Part shown: positions 24,939 to 35,493 of the stretch, piece by piece
How the letters are laid out: each line of letters opens with the position of its first letter
Numbering within the stretch: position 1 is the stretch's first letter
Assembly: GCA_013360695.1 (NCBI GenBank)
Contig: JABWBC010000014.1
Span: 1-41,008, forward strand
Source of the DNA: Phycisphaerales bacterium
GTDB lineage: Bacteria; Planctomycetota; Phycisphaerae; Phycisphaerales; UBA1924
Direction: 5' to 3'
DNA: 41,008 nt
The notes under the pieces: generated by a model
Told to the model about the DNA's origin: nothing
Databases searched by the model: none
The model's input: only the letters and a program-made list of their open reading frames with translations
Position numbers and translations under genes: made by a program

Positions 24939-26243
24939 TCATTCACCCCGCTGCCCGATCCCTGATGCCCCGCTTCCCGCCTTCATGCGTCGGTGCAGCT
25001 GCCACATCTGGATCGCCGACCACGCGTACGCCGCCGCCGCCAGCGCGAGCGGGATCTCGAATCGCCCGAACATCGCGTACAGGAGCACGCCAAGTCCCTG
25101 GAAGATCTTTCCGCGGATGCCCACCAGCGTCGCATGGATCGCGACGTACTGCGGCACCTTGTCGGGCGAAGGGGCCAGCGACACGGGCCCAAGCATCCAG
25201 CCGACGGACGCGCCCGCGTGGGCCATGCCGTAGAGCACGCTGCTGATCAGCAGGTCGTGGTCGTTCCGCGCCAGCATGTACCCGATCGGATAGACCGTGA
25301 GCAGCGCGAACGAGAGCCCCGTGCTGCGCACCGCGCCCAGGCGATCCATCAGCAACCCCGCCGGGTACAGCATGACGACGATGGCCGCGAGGTAGGCGAC
25401 GTGCGTTGATTCCGCGACTTTGTCATACGGCAGGTTCAGCTTGTCGGTGACGAGCAATGGCAGGAGCGCATAGCAGATCATCCACCCCACGCCGTACGTC
25501 ATGTACGCCGCTTCGTACCGCGCAAACACCGGGTCGGCCTTCAGGATCTGGCTCATGTGCGCGACCGGCTCGATCAACCGCCTGATCCTGCCGCGCTCGT
25601 CGGCACCCTTGATCACGCGGTCGCCCGCGTGCCCCGAGAGATGCGAGACCCAGATGAACACCAGCACGCCGACGAGCTGCAGACCCGCGATCTGCGGCAG
25701 ATACACGCGAAACGCCTGCGAGTCGCGGTTCAACCACTCGCCGATCGCGTAGCCCATGACGGCACTCACGACCATCGAGCCGCCCCACAGGATGCTGTAC
25801 ATCCGCCCGCGCACCCGCTCCGGATACAGCGATCGCAACAGTCCGCCCGCCGCGGGATGGAACCCCGCGCCGCCCACGCTCGCGATCAGGTGCGGCACGA
25901 GCAACTGCCAGTAGCTGTGCGCGAAGGCAACCAGCGCCATCGGCAGGCACCCGATCGCCCAATACACCAGCAGGTAGCGCGACATCGACCGCCGCGAAAA
26001 ATAATCGTTCCAGAAGATCGACAGGCTGAACAGGATCGTCGGGGCGGCGGTCACCACCAGCGTCTCGAGTTTGTTCGCACCAAACTCCCGCCGCGCCAGC
26101 ACCGGCAGCATGAACATCACCGCCATCGCGGTCGATTGGATCAGTCCGACGCCCAGCAGGTGCAACGCGGCCATGGAAAGTGACACCCGCTCGCCGCCGC
26201 CACGCTCCGTCGAAGTTGTCGTCGATTCAGTCTTCAAGCTCAC
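24939..26243 (-). CDS. Major facilitator superfamily transporter
   Basis: The protein has 434 residues with about twelve hydrophobic helices and a central cytoplasmic loop (about 205-240). The GGAGFHPAAGGLLRSLYPERVRGR segment after the fourth helix is an MFS-type signature; similar FHPA motifs occur in fosmidomycin-resistance-like transporters. Substrate unknown. The GTG at 26243 gives a 20-residue soluble lead; an ATG at 26174 is an alternative. It lies 70 bp after a DMT-type transporter gene on the same strand and may be in its operon. Confidence 0.85.
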   Translation of the reverse strand: MSLKTESTTTSTERGGGERVSLSMAALHLLGVGLIQSTAMAVMFMLPVLARREFGANKLETLVVTAAPTILFSLSIFWNDYFSRRSMSRYLLVYWAIGCLPMALVAFAHSYWQLLVPHLIASVGGAGFHPAAGGLLRSLYPERVRGRMYSILWGGSMVVSAVMGYAIGEWLNRDSQAFRVYLPQIAGLQLVGVLVFIWVSHLSGHAGDRVIKGADERGRIRRLIEPVAHMSQILKADPVFARYEAAYMTYGVGWMICYALLPLLVTDKLNLPYDKVAESTHVAYLAAIVVMLYPAGLLMDRLGAVRSTGLSFALLTVYPIGYMLARNDHDLLISSVLYGMAHAGASVGWMLGPVSLAPSPDKVPQYVAIHATLVGIRGKIFQGLGVLLYAMFGRFEIPLALAAAAYAWSAIQMWQLHRRMKAGSGASGIGQRGE

Positions 26244-26313
26244 CCAACTCGATTCCGTTTGCCCCGACTCCGCTCACATGGCCACCCGACCGCTTGAGCA
26301 CCCGGCCACCCCT

Positions 26314-26778
26314 TCAGAACTTCCTCACCATCATCACCCCGACAATCACGAGCAGGACCCCCGCGACGCGCCCCGGCGTGATCGCCCGCATCTCCAGCCC
26401 CATGTGCCCGAACTGATCGATCACCAGCGACGCCACAAGCTGCCCCGCGACCATCGCCGTCAGATAGCTCGCCGAGCCCATCTTCGGCACCAGGATCAGC
26501 GCCAGCGTCACAAAGAACGCGCCGCACAACCCGCCCAGCCACATCCACCACGGCCCGACCGCCAGCTTCGCGCCCTCCGGCATTCCCGGCCGGAAGATCA
26601 GCACCACGATCGTCATCGCGAGCAGGCCCACCGCGAAGTTGATGAACCCGCCCCACGCGCTCGCGCCGGCGTGGGCCGCAAACTTCGCGTTCACGCCCGG
26701 CTGGTACGCCGTCACCACGCCCGCGAGCATCGCCAGCAGCACGTAGAACATATCGACGCCGATCGATCCCTTGGGCAT
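26314..26778 (-). CDS. DMT-type small membrane transporter (YdcZ/DUF606 family)
   Basis: The protein has 154 residues with five hydrophobic helices covering nearly the whole chain. The opening (LLAMLAGVVTAYQPGVNAKF) and the later GLCGAFFVTLALILVPKMG and AGQLVASLVIDQFG segments match the YdcZ family, a half-size branch of the drug/metabolite transporter superfamily that works as pairs. The substrate is unknown. The ATG at 26778 has no SD; TACCCT (26785-26790) lies 6 nt upstream. An in-frame start at 26850 would add a Pro-rich stretch and is less likely. Confidence 0.85.
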   Translation of the reverse strand: MPKGSIGVDMFYVLLAMLAGVVTAYQPGVNAKFAAHAGASAWGGFINFAVGLLAMTIVVLIFRPGMPEGAKLAVGPWWMWLGGLCGAFFVTLALILVPKMGSASYLTAMVAGQLVASLVIDQFGHMGLEMRAITPGRVAGVLLVIVGVMMVRKF

Positions 26779-26912
26779 GGGCGGAGGGTAGGAGAAGCCG
26801 GCTGCGGGAGGCACGGGCGCCGCGATCCCGCCCGACCCGCACGTCCACATTCACGCCGCCCCGCGCCCCGCCCCGGATTCTGTATCCTCATCCGCGGAAC
26901 ACGGAGCCACGC

Positions 26913-28484
26913 ATGTCCCACCAGGTCGAATCCAAGCACAACCTCTTCGTCGTCATCGGCGCGTCCTCCGCCGGCACGCTCATCGAGTGGTACGACTTCT
27001 ACATCTTCGGCTCCCTCGCCACCATCATCGCCACGCAGTTCTTCCCCAAGGACAACCCCACCGCCGCCTTCCTCTCGACCCTCGCCACCTTCGCCGCGGG
27101 CTTCGTCGTTCGCCCCTTCGGCGCGATCTTCTTCGGCCGCCTCGGCGACATCATCGGGCGAAAGTACACCTTCCTCGTCACGCTCATTCTCATGGGCGGC
27201 TCCACCTTCGCGATCGGTCTGGTCCCCGACTACGACACCATCGGCGTCCTCGCGCCCATCATCGTGCTCCTGCTCCGACTGCTGCAGGGCCTCGCGCTCG
27301 GTGGGGAATACGGCGGGGCGGCGACGTATGTCGCGGAGCACGCGCCCGATCATCGCCGCGGCTACTACACCAGCTGGATCCAGACCACCGCGACGCTCGG
27401 CCTGTTCGTTTCGCTCGGCGTGATCCTCGGCTGCCGCCTCAGCATGGGCGAGGACAAGTTCGCATCGTGGGGCTGGCGCGTGCCGTTCATCCTCTCGATC
27501 GTGCTCGTGCTGCTCAGCTACATCCTGCGGATGAAGCTGCGCGAGTCGCCGCTCTTCCAGAAGATGAAGGCCGAGGGCAAGGGATCGAAGAACCCGCTCG
27601 CCGAGTCCTTCGGCAACTGGGCCAATCTCAAGATGGTCCTGCTCGCGCTCTTCGGCGCGACCGCCGGCCAGGGCGTCGTCTGGTACACCGGCCAGTTCTA
27701 TGCCCTCACGTTCCTGCAGAAATCGCTCGGCGTCGACATGGTCGCCGCCAACACCATCATCGCCTGCGCCCTCGTCGTCGCCACGCCGTTCTTCATCGTC
27801 TTCGGCGGGCTCTCCGACCGCATCGGGCGCAAGCCCATCATGATGACCGGCTGCCTGCTCGCGATTCTCACCTACCTGCCGATCTATCACGCGATGGCCC
27901 GGGCCGTCGACCTCTCCACCAAGACCGAGGTCGTCGCGACCGCCACCGAACCCGCCGCGGGGCTCACCTCCAGCACCACCACCACCGACGACACCAAGAA
28001 CCTGAAGACCGTCGTCAACAAGTCAACCAAGAGCTACACCGACGGCACGCGGGCCCTCACCACCACCACGACCACGAGCAAGCTCGACGGCAGCGACGCT
28101 AAGACCGCCAGTTCCACCAGCATCAAGCCCGGCCGCGCACCCAGCTTCATGCTCGGCCTCTTCATCTTCATCCAGGTGCTCTACGTCACGATGGTCTACG
28201 GCCCGATCGCCGCCTTCCTCGTCGAGCTCTTCCCCACACGCATCCGCTACACCTCGATGTCGCTCCCCTATCACATCGGCAACGGCGTCTTCGGCGGGCT
28301 CGTCCCCTTCATCGCCACCTGGCTCGCGTCCTCATCGCTCGCAAGGCAGGGCGGCACGCTCGCCGACCTCGCGGGCGGCCCGATGTTCGTGGGCCTGCTC
28401 TATCCCATGACCATCGCCGCGATGACCCTGGCCGTCGGCACGATTCTGATCCGCGAGACGAAGAACAGGGCGATTGAGGAGTGA
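26913..28484 (+). CDS. MHS-family MFS transporter with a Thr-rich insert
   Basis: The protein has 523 residues. SAGTLIEWYDFYIFGSLA (19-36) and RPFGAIFFGRLGDIIGRK (67-84) are hallmarks of the metabolite:H+ symporter family (ProP, KgtP, ShiA), which imports osmolytes or organic acids. The usual length is about 430-450. The excess is a hydrophilic segment at about 334-409, rich in Thr, Ser, Lys and Asp, placed after YHAMARAVD and before the SFMLGLFIFIQV helix. It keeps the reading frame and GC bias, so it looks like a genuine insertion in a loop. GGAG lies 6 nt before the ATG, and TATCCT at 26882-26887 may be its -10 box. It is divergent from the DMT-type gene. The substrate is not predictable. 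Confidence 0.88.
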   Translation: MSHQVESKHNLFVVIGASSAGTLIEWYDFYIFGSLATIIATQFFPKDNPTAAFLSTLATFAAGFVVRPFGAIFFGRLGDIIGRKYTFLVTLILMGGSTFAIGLVPDYDTIGVLAPIIVLLLRLLQGLALGGEYGGAATYVAEHAPDHRRGYYTSWIQTTATLGLFVSLGVILGCRLSMGEDKFASWGWRVPFILSIVLVLLSYILRMKLRESPLFQKMKAEGKGSKNPLAESFGNWANLKMVLLALFGATAGQGVVWYTGQFYALTFLQKSLGVDMVAANTIIACALVVATPFFIVFGGLSDRIGRKPIMMTGCLLAILTYLPIYHAMARAVDLSTKTEVVATATEPAAGLTSSTTTTDDTKNLKTVVNKSTKSYTDGTRALTTTTTTSKLDGSDAKTASSTSIKPGRAPSFMLGLFIFIQVLYVTMVYGPIAAFLVELFPTRIRYTSMSLPYHIGNGVFGGLVPFIATWLASSSLARQGGTLADLAGGPMFVGLLYPMTIAAMTLAVGTILIRETKNRAIEE

Positions 28485-28521
28485 CGGAAAGAGAGAAATC
28501 TGCTTGAACGGACCGTGCATC

Positions 28522-29166
28522 TCACCGCATTCCCCGATTTAGCAACTCTAACTCCCAACTCATGTTCGCTCGCGCCGCCGCTTCGAGCCTATCCCGAATG
28601 ACGTCCGTCGTGAAGACTCGCGGCCTATCCAGCATGCTCTTCAAGAACTTCGACCTCCCGGCCCGAAATCTCTCGTCATCTACAAACCGGTACTCCGAGC
28701 GAATCTGAGAGCGATACGCGTCATACCGCTCCCGAGCGGAGCCGAGTATGGACAGATCGATATCGACCACGATCGATTCGTCCAATGACCCAGGCGGCTC
28801 ACGGTGTCTCGTCGCCAAGACCAGATTGCGCACCGCAGCCTGACATTCGATCGACGCGCCGATCTCCCTCAGCATCACCATGGCAACGTCCGCACTCAAT
28901 TCCTCGTTGTCATTGGCGGCAGCGTTGTAGACGCAATCATGCAGCCAAAGCGCGATCTCGACTCGGTCGGTACTCTGTGCTTCTGCCTTTACACGATCGA
29001 ACAGATCGAGACAATCCGCGATGTGCGTCAAGGAGTGATACTCGCGCGAGGGATGGTTGTAGAGTGCCACGAGAATGAGCCACATCGTCCGCGCGTCGCC
29101 CCGGTCACCCAACCTCTCAAGGAGCCCCGTCCACCTGTTCACCATGGAGTCGGACAAGGTCGTCAT
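28522..29166 (-). CDS. HD-domain metal-dependent phosphohydrolase-like protein
   Basis: The protein has 214 residues. It has the HD pattern YHSLTHI (H44, H48), WLHDCVY (H76, D77) and NEELSA, as in a predicted HD-superfamily hydrolase group of unknown substrate. It has no membrane or signal segment. The ATG at 29166 has a strong SD (GGAGG, 6 nt) and lies inside the end of coaD, a 50-bp overlap in another frame. It is the third gene of the asnS-coaD cluster. It ends 37 bp from a convergent transporter gene. Confidence 0.82.
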   Translation of the reverse strand: MTTLSDSMVNRWTGLLERLGDRGDARTMWLILVALYNHPSREYHSLTHIADCLDLFDRVKAEAQSTDRVEIALWLHDCVYNAAANDNEELSADVAMVMLREIGASIECQAAVRNLVLATRHREPPGSLDESIVVDIDLSILGSARERYDAYRSQIRSEYRFVDDERFRAGRSKFLKSMLDRPRVFTTDVIRDRLEAAARANMSWELELLNRGMR

Positions 29167-29629
29167 ACACTTCCTCCGGCACGTACTTCTTCACCACGCC
29201 CTGCCATCCTGTGGGGCCGACAACGCTTCGAACAAGGCTGGAACTGACCTCCGAGATTTCTCGTGGCGGCATCAGAAAGACGGTGTCTATCGCGGGCTGC
29301 ATGTCCGCATTGACGTGCCGCATGGTCTGCTCATACGCAAAGTCCGCTTGGTTTCGGATGCCCCGAAGCATGTGAGTCGCACCGATCTGGCGGGCGTAGT
29401 CCACCAAGAACATATTGCCGAAGCTGTTGATACGGACCCGCGGCAACTTGCCCACGATCGACTTCAGCCATTCCTCGCGCTGGCGAACTGTGTAAACCGG
29501 CTTTTTCATCGCGTTCACGCCGATCGCGACGACCAGCTGGTCGAACAGCTTCGCCCCATGCTCGATCATCCATACATGACCGAGCGTCGGTGGATCGAAG
29601 CTGCCGGCGTATACGCCAATGGAGGCCAT
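29117..29629 (-). CDS. coaD: Pantetheine-phosphate adenylyltransferase
   Basis: The protein has 170 residues, the usual length. It transfers AMP from ATP to 4'-phosphopantetheine, the penultimate step of coenzyme A synthesis. YAGSFDPPTLGH at 7-18 contains the nucleotidyltransferase T/HxGH motif. RGIRNQADFAYE is the family RGLR segment and ISEVSSSLVR the ISSS motif. The ATG lies 3 bp after the asnS stop codon, and the 3' end overlaps the HD gene by 50 bp, so the three genes form one operon. Confidence 0.93.
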   Translation of the reverse strand: MASIGVYAGSFDPPTLGHVWMIEHGAKLFDQLVVAIGVNAMKKPVYTVRQREEWLKSIVGKLPRVRINSFGNMFLVDYARQIGATHMLRGIRNQADFAYEQTMRHVNADMQPAIDTVFLMPPREISEVSSSLVRSVVGPTGWQGVVKKYVPEEVYDDLVRLHGEQVDGAP

Positions 29630-29632
29630 CGC

Positions 29633-31105
<1,473 letters not shown>

Positions 31106-31232
31106 ATCCGCATCCTCCCCTAGGGAATGCGGATGGTAGCCGAGCGAGGCATGTTCAACGCGGCCCGTGCGCGGCCGAAAGAGGCCGGCGCGCACAGAGC
31201 CCAATCGCGGCCACGCTACCACTCACACGCGA

Positions 31233-32102
31233 TCACTCTTCCAGGCGCGTGTCCCAATCAGAGTCTCGACGGTGATCACGGGCGTCGGGCGTGTTGACCC
31301 AGCCGTACTTCCCCTGATTGTACTGGTGATAGAGCTTGAACCAGGTCTTGTCGTCGCCCTTGGTCGACACATAGATGTCGTTGGCCTCGAAATCCTGGCT
31401 GCTGCCGAGCTCCTCATTCCCGTCGGTTGGGAATGTGAAGAGCTCCGCCGAGCCATCGAGGAAGCCAAGGTGCCCGCCCTTGAAATGCCGCATGGTGACC
31501 TGGTCGTCGTTGCCCCACATGCCGTCGGTGATGTCGCCGTTGTACCAGTAGGTACTCTCTTCCACAAAGACCGGGAGATTCCGCATCTTCGTGAGGTTCG
31601 GAACCCGATCCGCGGTCAGGTTGATCGGGCGGGCCGCCTTGCCGTCCTTGATGTACGAGACGCGGATGTCCAGTCCGACTCGCGCGCCCTGCACACTCCA
31701 CGGAAGGGTGTAATCAAAGTCCACCGCCGTCCCAAACATGCTCTTGTCGTTGCTCGAGTCGTCGGAATACTTCTTCTTGCGCCGGTTCTCCGGACACGCC
31801 GTCACGCTGTGCGCGTTGTCAAAGAACTTGAACAGCGAGCCCGGCTCGTACAAGCCGTTCGAGACCTTCTCGCGGAAAAACTTCCGCTGCGCCCAGATCC
31901 GATCCTTGTTCGCCGCCGCGTACATCTGCGTCGCCTGTGTAAGCGAGCGCATGTTCGCCAGGCACGCCACCTGGCGCCCGCTCGCCCTCGCCTTGCCAAG
32001 CGCCGGGAGCAGGATGCCGATCAAGAGCGCGATGATGGCGATCACCACCAGCAACTCGATCAGCGTGAACGCGGACCGACGATATCCATCACTCAGCTTC
32101 AT
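31233..32102 (-). CDS. Type II secretion/type IV pseudopilin-like protein
   Basis: The protein has 289 residues. A prepilin peptidase site is followed by the methylated-helix motif ([13 protein letters not shown] at about 12-24), with Glu5 of the mature chain present. After the N-terminal helix comes a soluble domain with the Cys-containing ACLANMRSL segment. A C-terminal part with [18 protein letters not shown] is typical of the large planctomycete families of pseudopilin-like proteins. These paralogues are very numerous in planctomycetes and their roles are mostly unknown. It has a good SD (GGAGG, 5 nt) and a well-formed promoter upstream (32166-32194). Confidence 0.92.
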   Translation of the reverse strand: MKLSDGYRRSAFTLIELLVVIAIIALLIGILLPALGKARASGRQVACLANMRSLTQATQMYAAANKDRIWAQRKFFREKVSNGLYEPGSLFKFFDNAHSVTACPENRRKKKYSDDSSNDKSMFGTAVDFDYTLPWSVQGARVGLDIRVSYIKDGKAARPINLTADRVPNLTKMRNLPVFVEESTYWYNGDITDGMWGNDDQVTMRHFKGGHLGFLDGSAELFTFPTDGNEELGSSQDFEANDIYVSTKGDDKTWFKLYHQYNQGKYGWVNTPDARDHRRDSDWDTRLEE

Positions 32103-32165
32103 GTCGGCCTCCGTCGTCGCCCCTCGGCACGAGCACCGCGGGCGGGCCCAGAATGGGCCACATCA

Positions 32166-32194
32166 AGTATAGGGACTTCGATCCAGCACACCAA
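32166..32194 (-). promoter_or_regulatory. Sigma70-type promoter of the pseudopilin gene
   Basis: On the minus strand TTGGTG (32189-32194) and TATACT (32166-32171) are separated by 17 bp, the best promoter pair seen in the window. Transcription would start near 32159, giving a leader of about 57 nt with the SD near its end. Confidence 0.7.
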
Positions 32195-32237
32195 CCAAAT
32201 CGACCGGGAGCGGTCTTTGCCCCTAGTATTCAGGCGG

Positions 32238-33383
32238 ATGCCTCAAGCGGATGCGACTTTACTAAATCACCCCCTCGGGATGACGCTCGATCAGTTCGTC
32301 CCCTTCGCCCGGCGCGAGCTCGGTGTCACGCATCCACGCGCCGAATCCGCCTATAAAAACTTCTTTCGCACCGGGGAAATCGCTGATTTCCTCTCGCCGC
32401 CCGCCACCGTGCAGGCCGTCCTCTCCGAGGATTCATTCGAGGGCAAGGTTCTGAAGTTCGTGCAGCACGTCCCCGCGGGCGATTCGCCGCTCGCGGAGCG
32501 CATGCCGGGCAAGTCCCTTGCCACCGAGTCCGTTCTGATCCCCATGATCGGCCGCACCCGATCCACGACCCACACCCTGTGCGTTTCCAGCCAGGTCGGC
32601 TGCGCCATGGGCTGCACCTTCTGTGAAACCGCCCAGATGGGCCTCATCCGCTCGCTGACCCCCGCCGAGATCGTTCAGCAATGGTGGGCCGCCACGCACG
32701 CGCTCGGCCATCGCCCTCAGAACATCGTCTTCATGGGCATGGGCGAGCCCCTCGACAACATCGACCACGTCATCCAGGCCATCGCCGTCCTCATCGACCA
32801 CAACGGCGCCCACATGCCCGTCAGCAAGATCACCGTCTCCACCGTCGGGCGGCTCGACGGCCTGGCACGCCTCTCCGAACAACTCCACACGCCCGGCTGG
32901 CATCGCCTCAACCTCGCCGTCTCTCTCAACGCCCCCAACGACGAGGTCCGCTCCCAAATCATGCCCGTCAACCGCGCCATGCCGATGGAAGCGCTCAAAC
33001 GCACGCTCATGGCCTGGCCGGTCTATGGCGGCGGAAAGCTCTGCCTCGAATACGTCCTCATCCCAGGCGTCAACAACTTGCCCGGACACGCCGCGGAGAT
33101 CGCCCGCTTCGTCGCCGACATCAACACGACCTCGCGGAACTCCTCGCCCCGCTGCGTCATCAACCTGATCCCCTACAACCCGCGCCGCAACTCGCCGTGG
33201 GACGCCCCCACCGACGCACAGGTCGACGCCTTCATGGCGGAACTGTCGGAGAAGGGCGTCTTCGTCAAGCGCCGCCGAACCAAGGGCCGCGACCTCATGG
33301 GCGCGTGCGGCCAGCTCGGCAGCGAGCACATCCGCAAACGCCGCTTCGTCGACGTCACACGCTCCAGGAACGAAGCGTCGTAG
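32238..33383 (+). CDS. rlmN: RlmN/Cfr-family radical SAM RNA methyltransferase
   Basis: The protein has 381 residues. The radical SAM cluster motif is CAMGCTFC (C122, C126, C129). It is followed by ETAQMG where classic RlmN has ATGxxG. FMGMGEPLDNID, IPGVNN and INLIPYNP match the family. The C-terminal MGACGQL holds the second catalytic Cys. RlmN methylates C2 of A2503 in 23S rRNA and A37 of some tRNAs. The altered motif suggests a divergent subgroup, so the target should be treated as likely, not certain. There is no SD; TAGTAT (32224-32229) lies 8 nt before the ATG, with TCGACC 18 bp further upstream. An ATG at 32280 is an alternative start. Confidence 0.88.
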   Translation: MPQADATLLNHPLGMTLDQFVPFARRELGVTHPRAESAYKNFFRTGEIADFLSPPATVQAVLSEDSFEGKVLKFVQHVPAGDSPLAERMPGKSLATESVLIPMIGRTRSTTHTLCVSSQVGCAMGCTFCETAQMGLIRSLTPAEIVQQWWAATHALGHRPQNIVFMGMGEPLDNIDHVIQAIAVLIDHNGAHMPVSKITVSTVGRLDGLARLSEQLHTPGWHRLNLAVSLNAPNDEVRSQIMPVNRAMPMEALKRTLMAWPVYGGGKLCLEYVLIPGVNNLPGHAAEIARFVADINTTSRNSSPRCVINLIPYNPRRNSPWDAPTDAQVDAFMAELSEKGVFVKRRRTKGRDLMGACGQLGSEHIRKRRFVDVTRSRNEAS

Positions 33384-33552
33384 GCCGGTGCTCCAGGACG
33401 CCGTGGCCGACGAGTGGCCACGCGGGTGGCCCGGCGGTCCCCGCCGACATGCGCGACCATCAAGAGCACAATTTCCGTTGATTCCCCGTGGTTTTCTTGT
33501 CCGTAGCACACCCGGACTTGCTGTCGCCACGCAGACCTGCAACCCTCAGCCC

Positions 33553-35178
33553 GTGCCGATCGATGCCGACCATCCCCGCCCCAGCCGCGACCGCCGCGAG
33601 CCTCGATTCATCGAGCCACTCCAGAAGCTCTTCGACCGCCTCCCACCACATTCGCTGGAGGCGGAGATGTCGCTGCTCGGGTCGATGATCCTCGACCCGC
33701 AGGTGATCGCGGACGTGATCGCCATCGTCCGCCGCCCCGAGGATTTCTACGACGAGAAGCACACCCACATCTACAAGGCCATCGTCGACGTCTTCGACGC
33801 CCACCACTCCGGCGACCTCGTCCAACTCGCCGACCTTCTCAACACCCGCGGCGTGCTCGACGCCATCGGCGGCGGCGACTACCTCGTCCAACTCGCCGAG
33901 AGCGTGCCCGCCGCCATCAACGCCCCCCACTACGCCCGACTGGTCGCGGAAAAAGCCAAGCTGCGCCGGCTCATCGACGCCGCCGGACAGATCCTCTACG
34001 ACGCATACCACACCGGCGACCTGGGGCCCGACGGCGCCCGCGAGGTCCTCGATCGCGCCGAGACTTCCGTCTTCGACATCGCGCAGGAGGCGATGGTCAG
34101 CGACCCCCAGGCCCTCGCCGACCTCTTGCAGATCGAGATCGACCGCATCGAAGCCTCCGAAGGAAAGGGCATCAGCGGCATCTCCACCGGCTTCCCCGAC
34201 ATGGACCGCTACCTCAGCGGCCTGCAAAAAGGCGAGATGATCATCCTCGCCGCTCGACCCTCCATGGGCAAGACCGCCCTGGCGCTCAACCTCGCCGAGC
34301 AGATCGCCTTCGGCGGACACCCCGCCAAGATCGCGCCGCGCCAGCGCACCAACGTCGGCGTCGGGGTCTTCAGCCTGGAAATGAGCAAGTCCGCCGTCAC
34401 CCAGCGCTTGCTCTCCGCCGCCTCGGGCATCGACAGCAAGAAAATCCGCGAGGGCACGCTCTCCGACGCCGAGTTCCGCGAGGCGCTCCACTTCGCCGGG
34501 GTTCTCGGCGACTCGCCCGTCTTCATCGACGACACGCCCGGCCTCACCGTTCTCAACCTTCGCGCCCGCGCCCGGCGCATGGTCGCGCAGCAGGGCGTTC
34601 AGGTTCTCATCGTCGACTACCTCCAGCTCCTCACCGCGCCCGGCTCGGCGCGCGAGAGCCGCCAGGTCGAGGTCTCCGCCATCAGCCGTGGCATCAAGTC
34701 CCTGGCGCGCGAGCTCAACGTCCCCGTCATCTGCCTCTCCCAGCTCAACCGCGCCAGCGAGCAGCGCACCGGCAACCGCCCGCGCATGAGCGACCTCCGC
34801 GAATCCGGCTCCATCGAGCAGGACGCCGACGTCATCATGCTCCTCCACCGCGAGGACTACTACCACATCGACGACCCCGAATGGCAGGACGCCAACCCCG
34901 ACAAGGTCGGCGTCGCCGAGATCATCATCGCCAAGCAGCGCAATGGCCCGACCGGCGTGGTCGAGCTCCTCTGGGACTCCCACACCACCCGCTTCAAGAG
35001 CCTCGGGCACAATTCTCCGCCCGCCTACCAGCCGCCACCGGTCAACATCCCGCAGTCCATGCAGCAGCCCCCGGCGTCCGGCTTCGCGCCGGGCAAGAAA
35101 TCCGGCCCGATCTCCGACCACCGCGACGGCGGCGGGCCCGATCGCGAGTCCTTCGGCGACCCGGGTGTCCCATTCTGA
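33553..35178 (+). CDS. dnaB: Replicative DNA helicase DnaB
   Basis: The protein has about 541 residues. DnaB is the hexameric 5'-3' helicase of the replication fork. The N-terminal domain starts with LPPHSLEAEMSLLGSMIL (30-47). The RecA-like domain has LQKGEMIILAARPSMGKT (Walker A at 234-241), FSLEMSK, VLIVDYLQLL (Walker B), SQLNRASEQR and LRESGSIEQDADVI. Compared with E. coli DnaB there is a short insert after the Walker A helix (GGHPAKIAPRQR) and a Pro-rich tail of about 50 residues. No intein is present. The start is uncertain: a GTG at 33553 fits homologues best but has no SD, and the frame is open further upstream to 33388. It lies 169 bp after rlmN on the same strand. Confidence 0.95.
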   Translation: MPIDADHPRPSRDRREPRFIEPLQKLFDRLPPHSLEAEMSLLGSMILDPQVIADVIAIVRRPEDFYDEKHTHIYKAIVDVFDAHHSGDLVQLADLLNTRGVLDAIGGGDYLVQLAESVPAAINAPHYARLVAEKAKLRRLIDAAGQILYDAYHTGDLGPDGAREVLDRAETSVFDIAQEAMVSDPQALADLLQIEIDRIEASEGKGISGISTGFPDMDRYLSGLQKGEMIILAARPSMGKTALALNLAEQIAFGGHPAKIAPRQRTNVGVGVFSLEMSKSAVTQRLLSAASGIDSKKIREGTLSDAEFREALHFAGVLGDSPVFIDDTPGLTVLNLRARARRMVAQQGVQVLIVDYLQLLTAPGSARESRQVEVSAISRGIKSLARELNVPVICLSQLNRASEQRTGNRPRMSDLRESGSIEQDADVIMLLHREDYYHIDDPEWQDANPDKVGVAEIIIAKQRNGPTGVVELLWDSHTTRFKSLGHNSPPAYQPPPVNIPQSMQQPPASGFAPGKKSGPISDHRDGGGPDRESFGDPGVPF

Positions 35179-35493
35179 TCGCCGCGCCTCGCACCAAGTT
35201 TTCCCATCTTCGCGCGGAGTGGCGCCAACCGTCACGGCATGCCGATCTCCGCGCGATCGGATCGGGATCCCCCTCACCCAAATCAATTCCGAACCTTGCT
35301 GTCGTCTGTTGACGCGATCCCCTTTTTGCGGGACGATCAACAAAATCGTGGGGATTCGCGCGCAGCACGAAATTCTCGGTCTCTCTTGTTCTCGGCCGAC
35401 GCATGTGGTCGCAGGAGGGCTCCCCGTGCGCGTGCTGAATGGATGGGCGCGGTCTCCGTCACGCTGTGGTGGTCTTCCTGTTGGGAGCATGGA
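35179..35493 (+). other. Intergenic region between dnaB and the dockerin-type gene
   Basis: No gene is seen in these 315 bp. TTGACG (35309-35314) with GACGAT 17 bp later is a weak promoter candidate for the downstream secreted protein; if real, the leader is about 150 nt. No hairpin-plus-T terminator for dnaB is visible. Confidence 0.35.

Noticed and set aside
31160-31232. Hairpin downstream of the pseudopilin gene (GTGCGC/GCGCAC with GGCC/GGCC)
   Set aside because: The stem has a bulge and no T run follows, so a terminator call is not supported.
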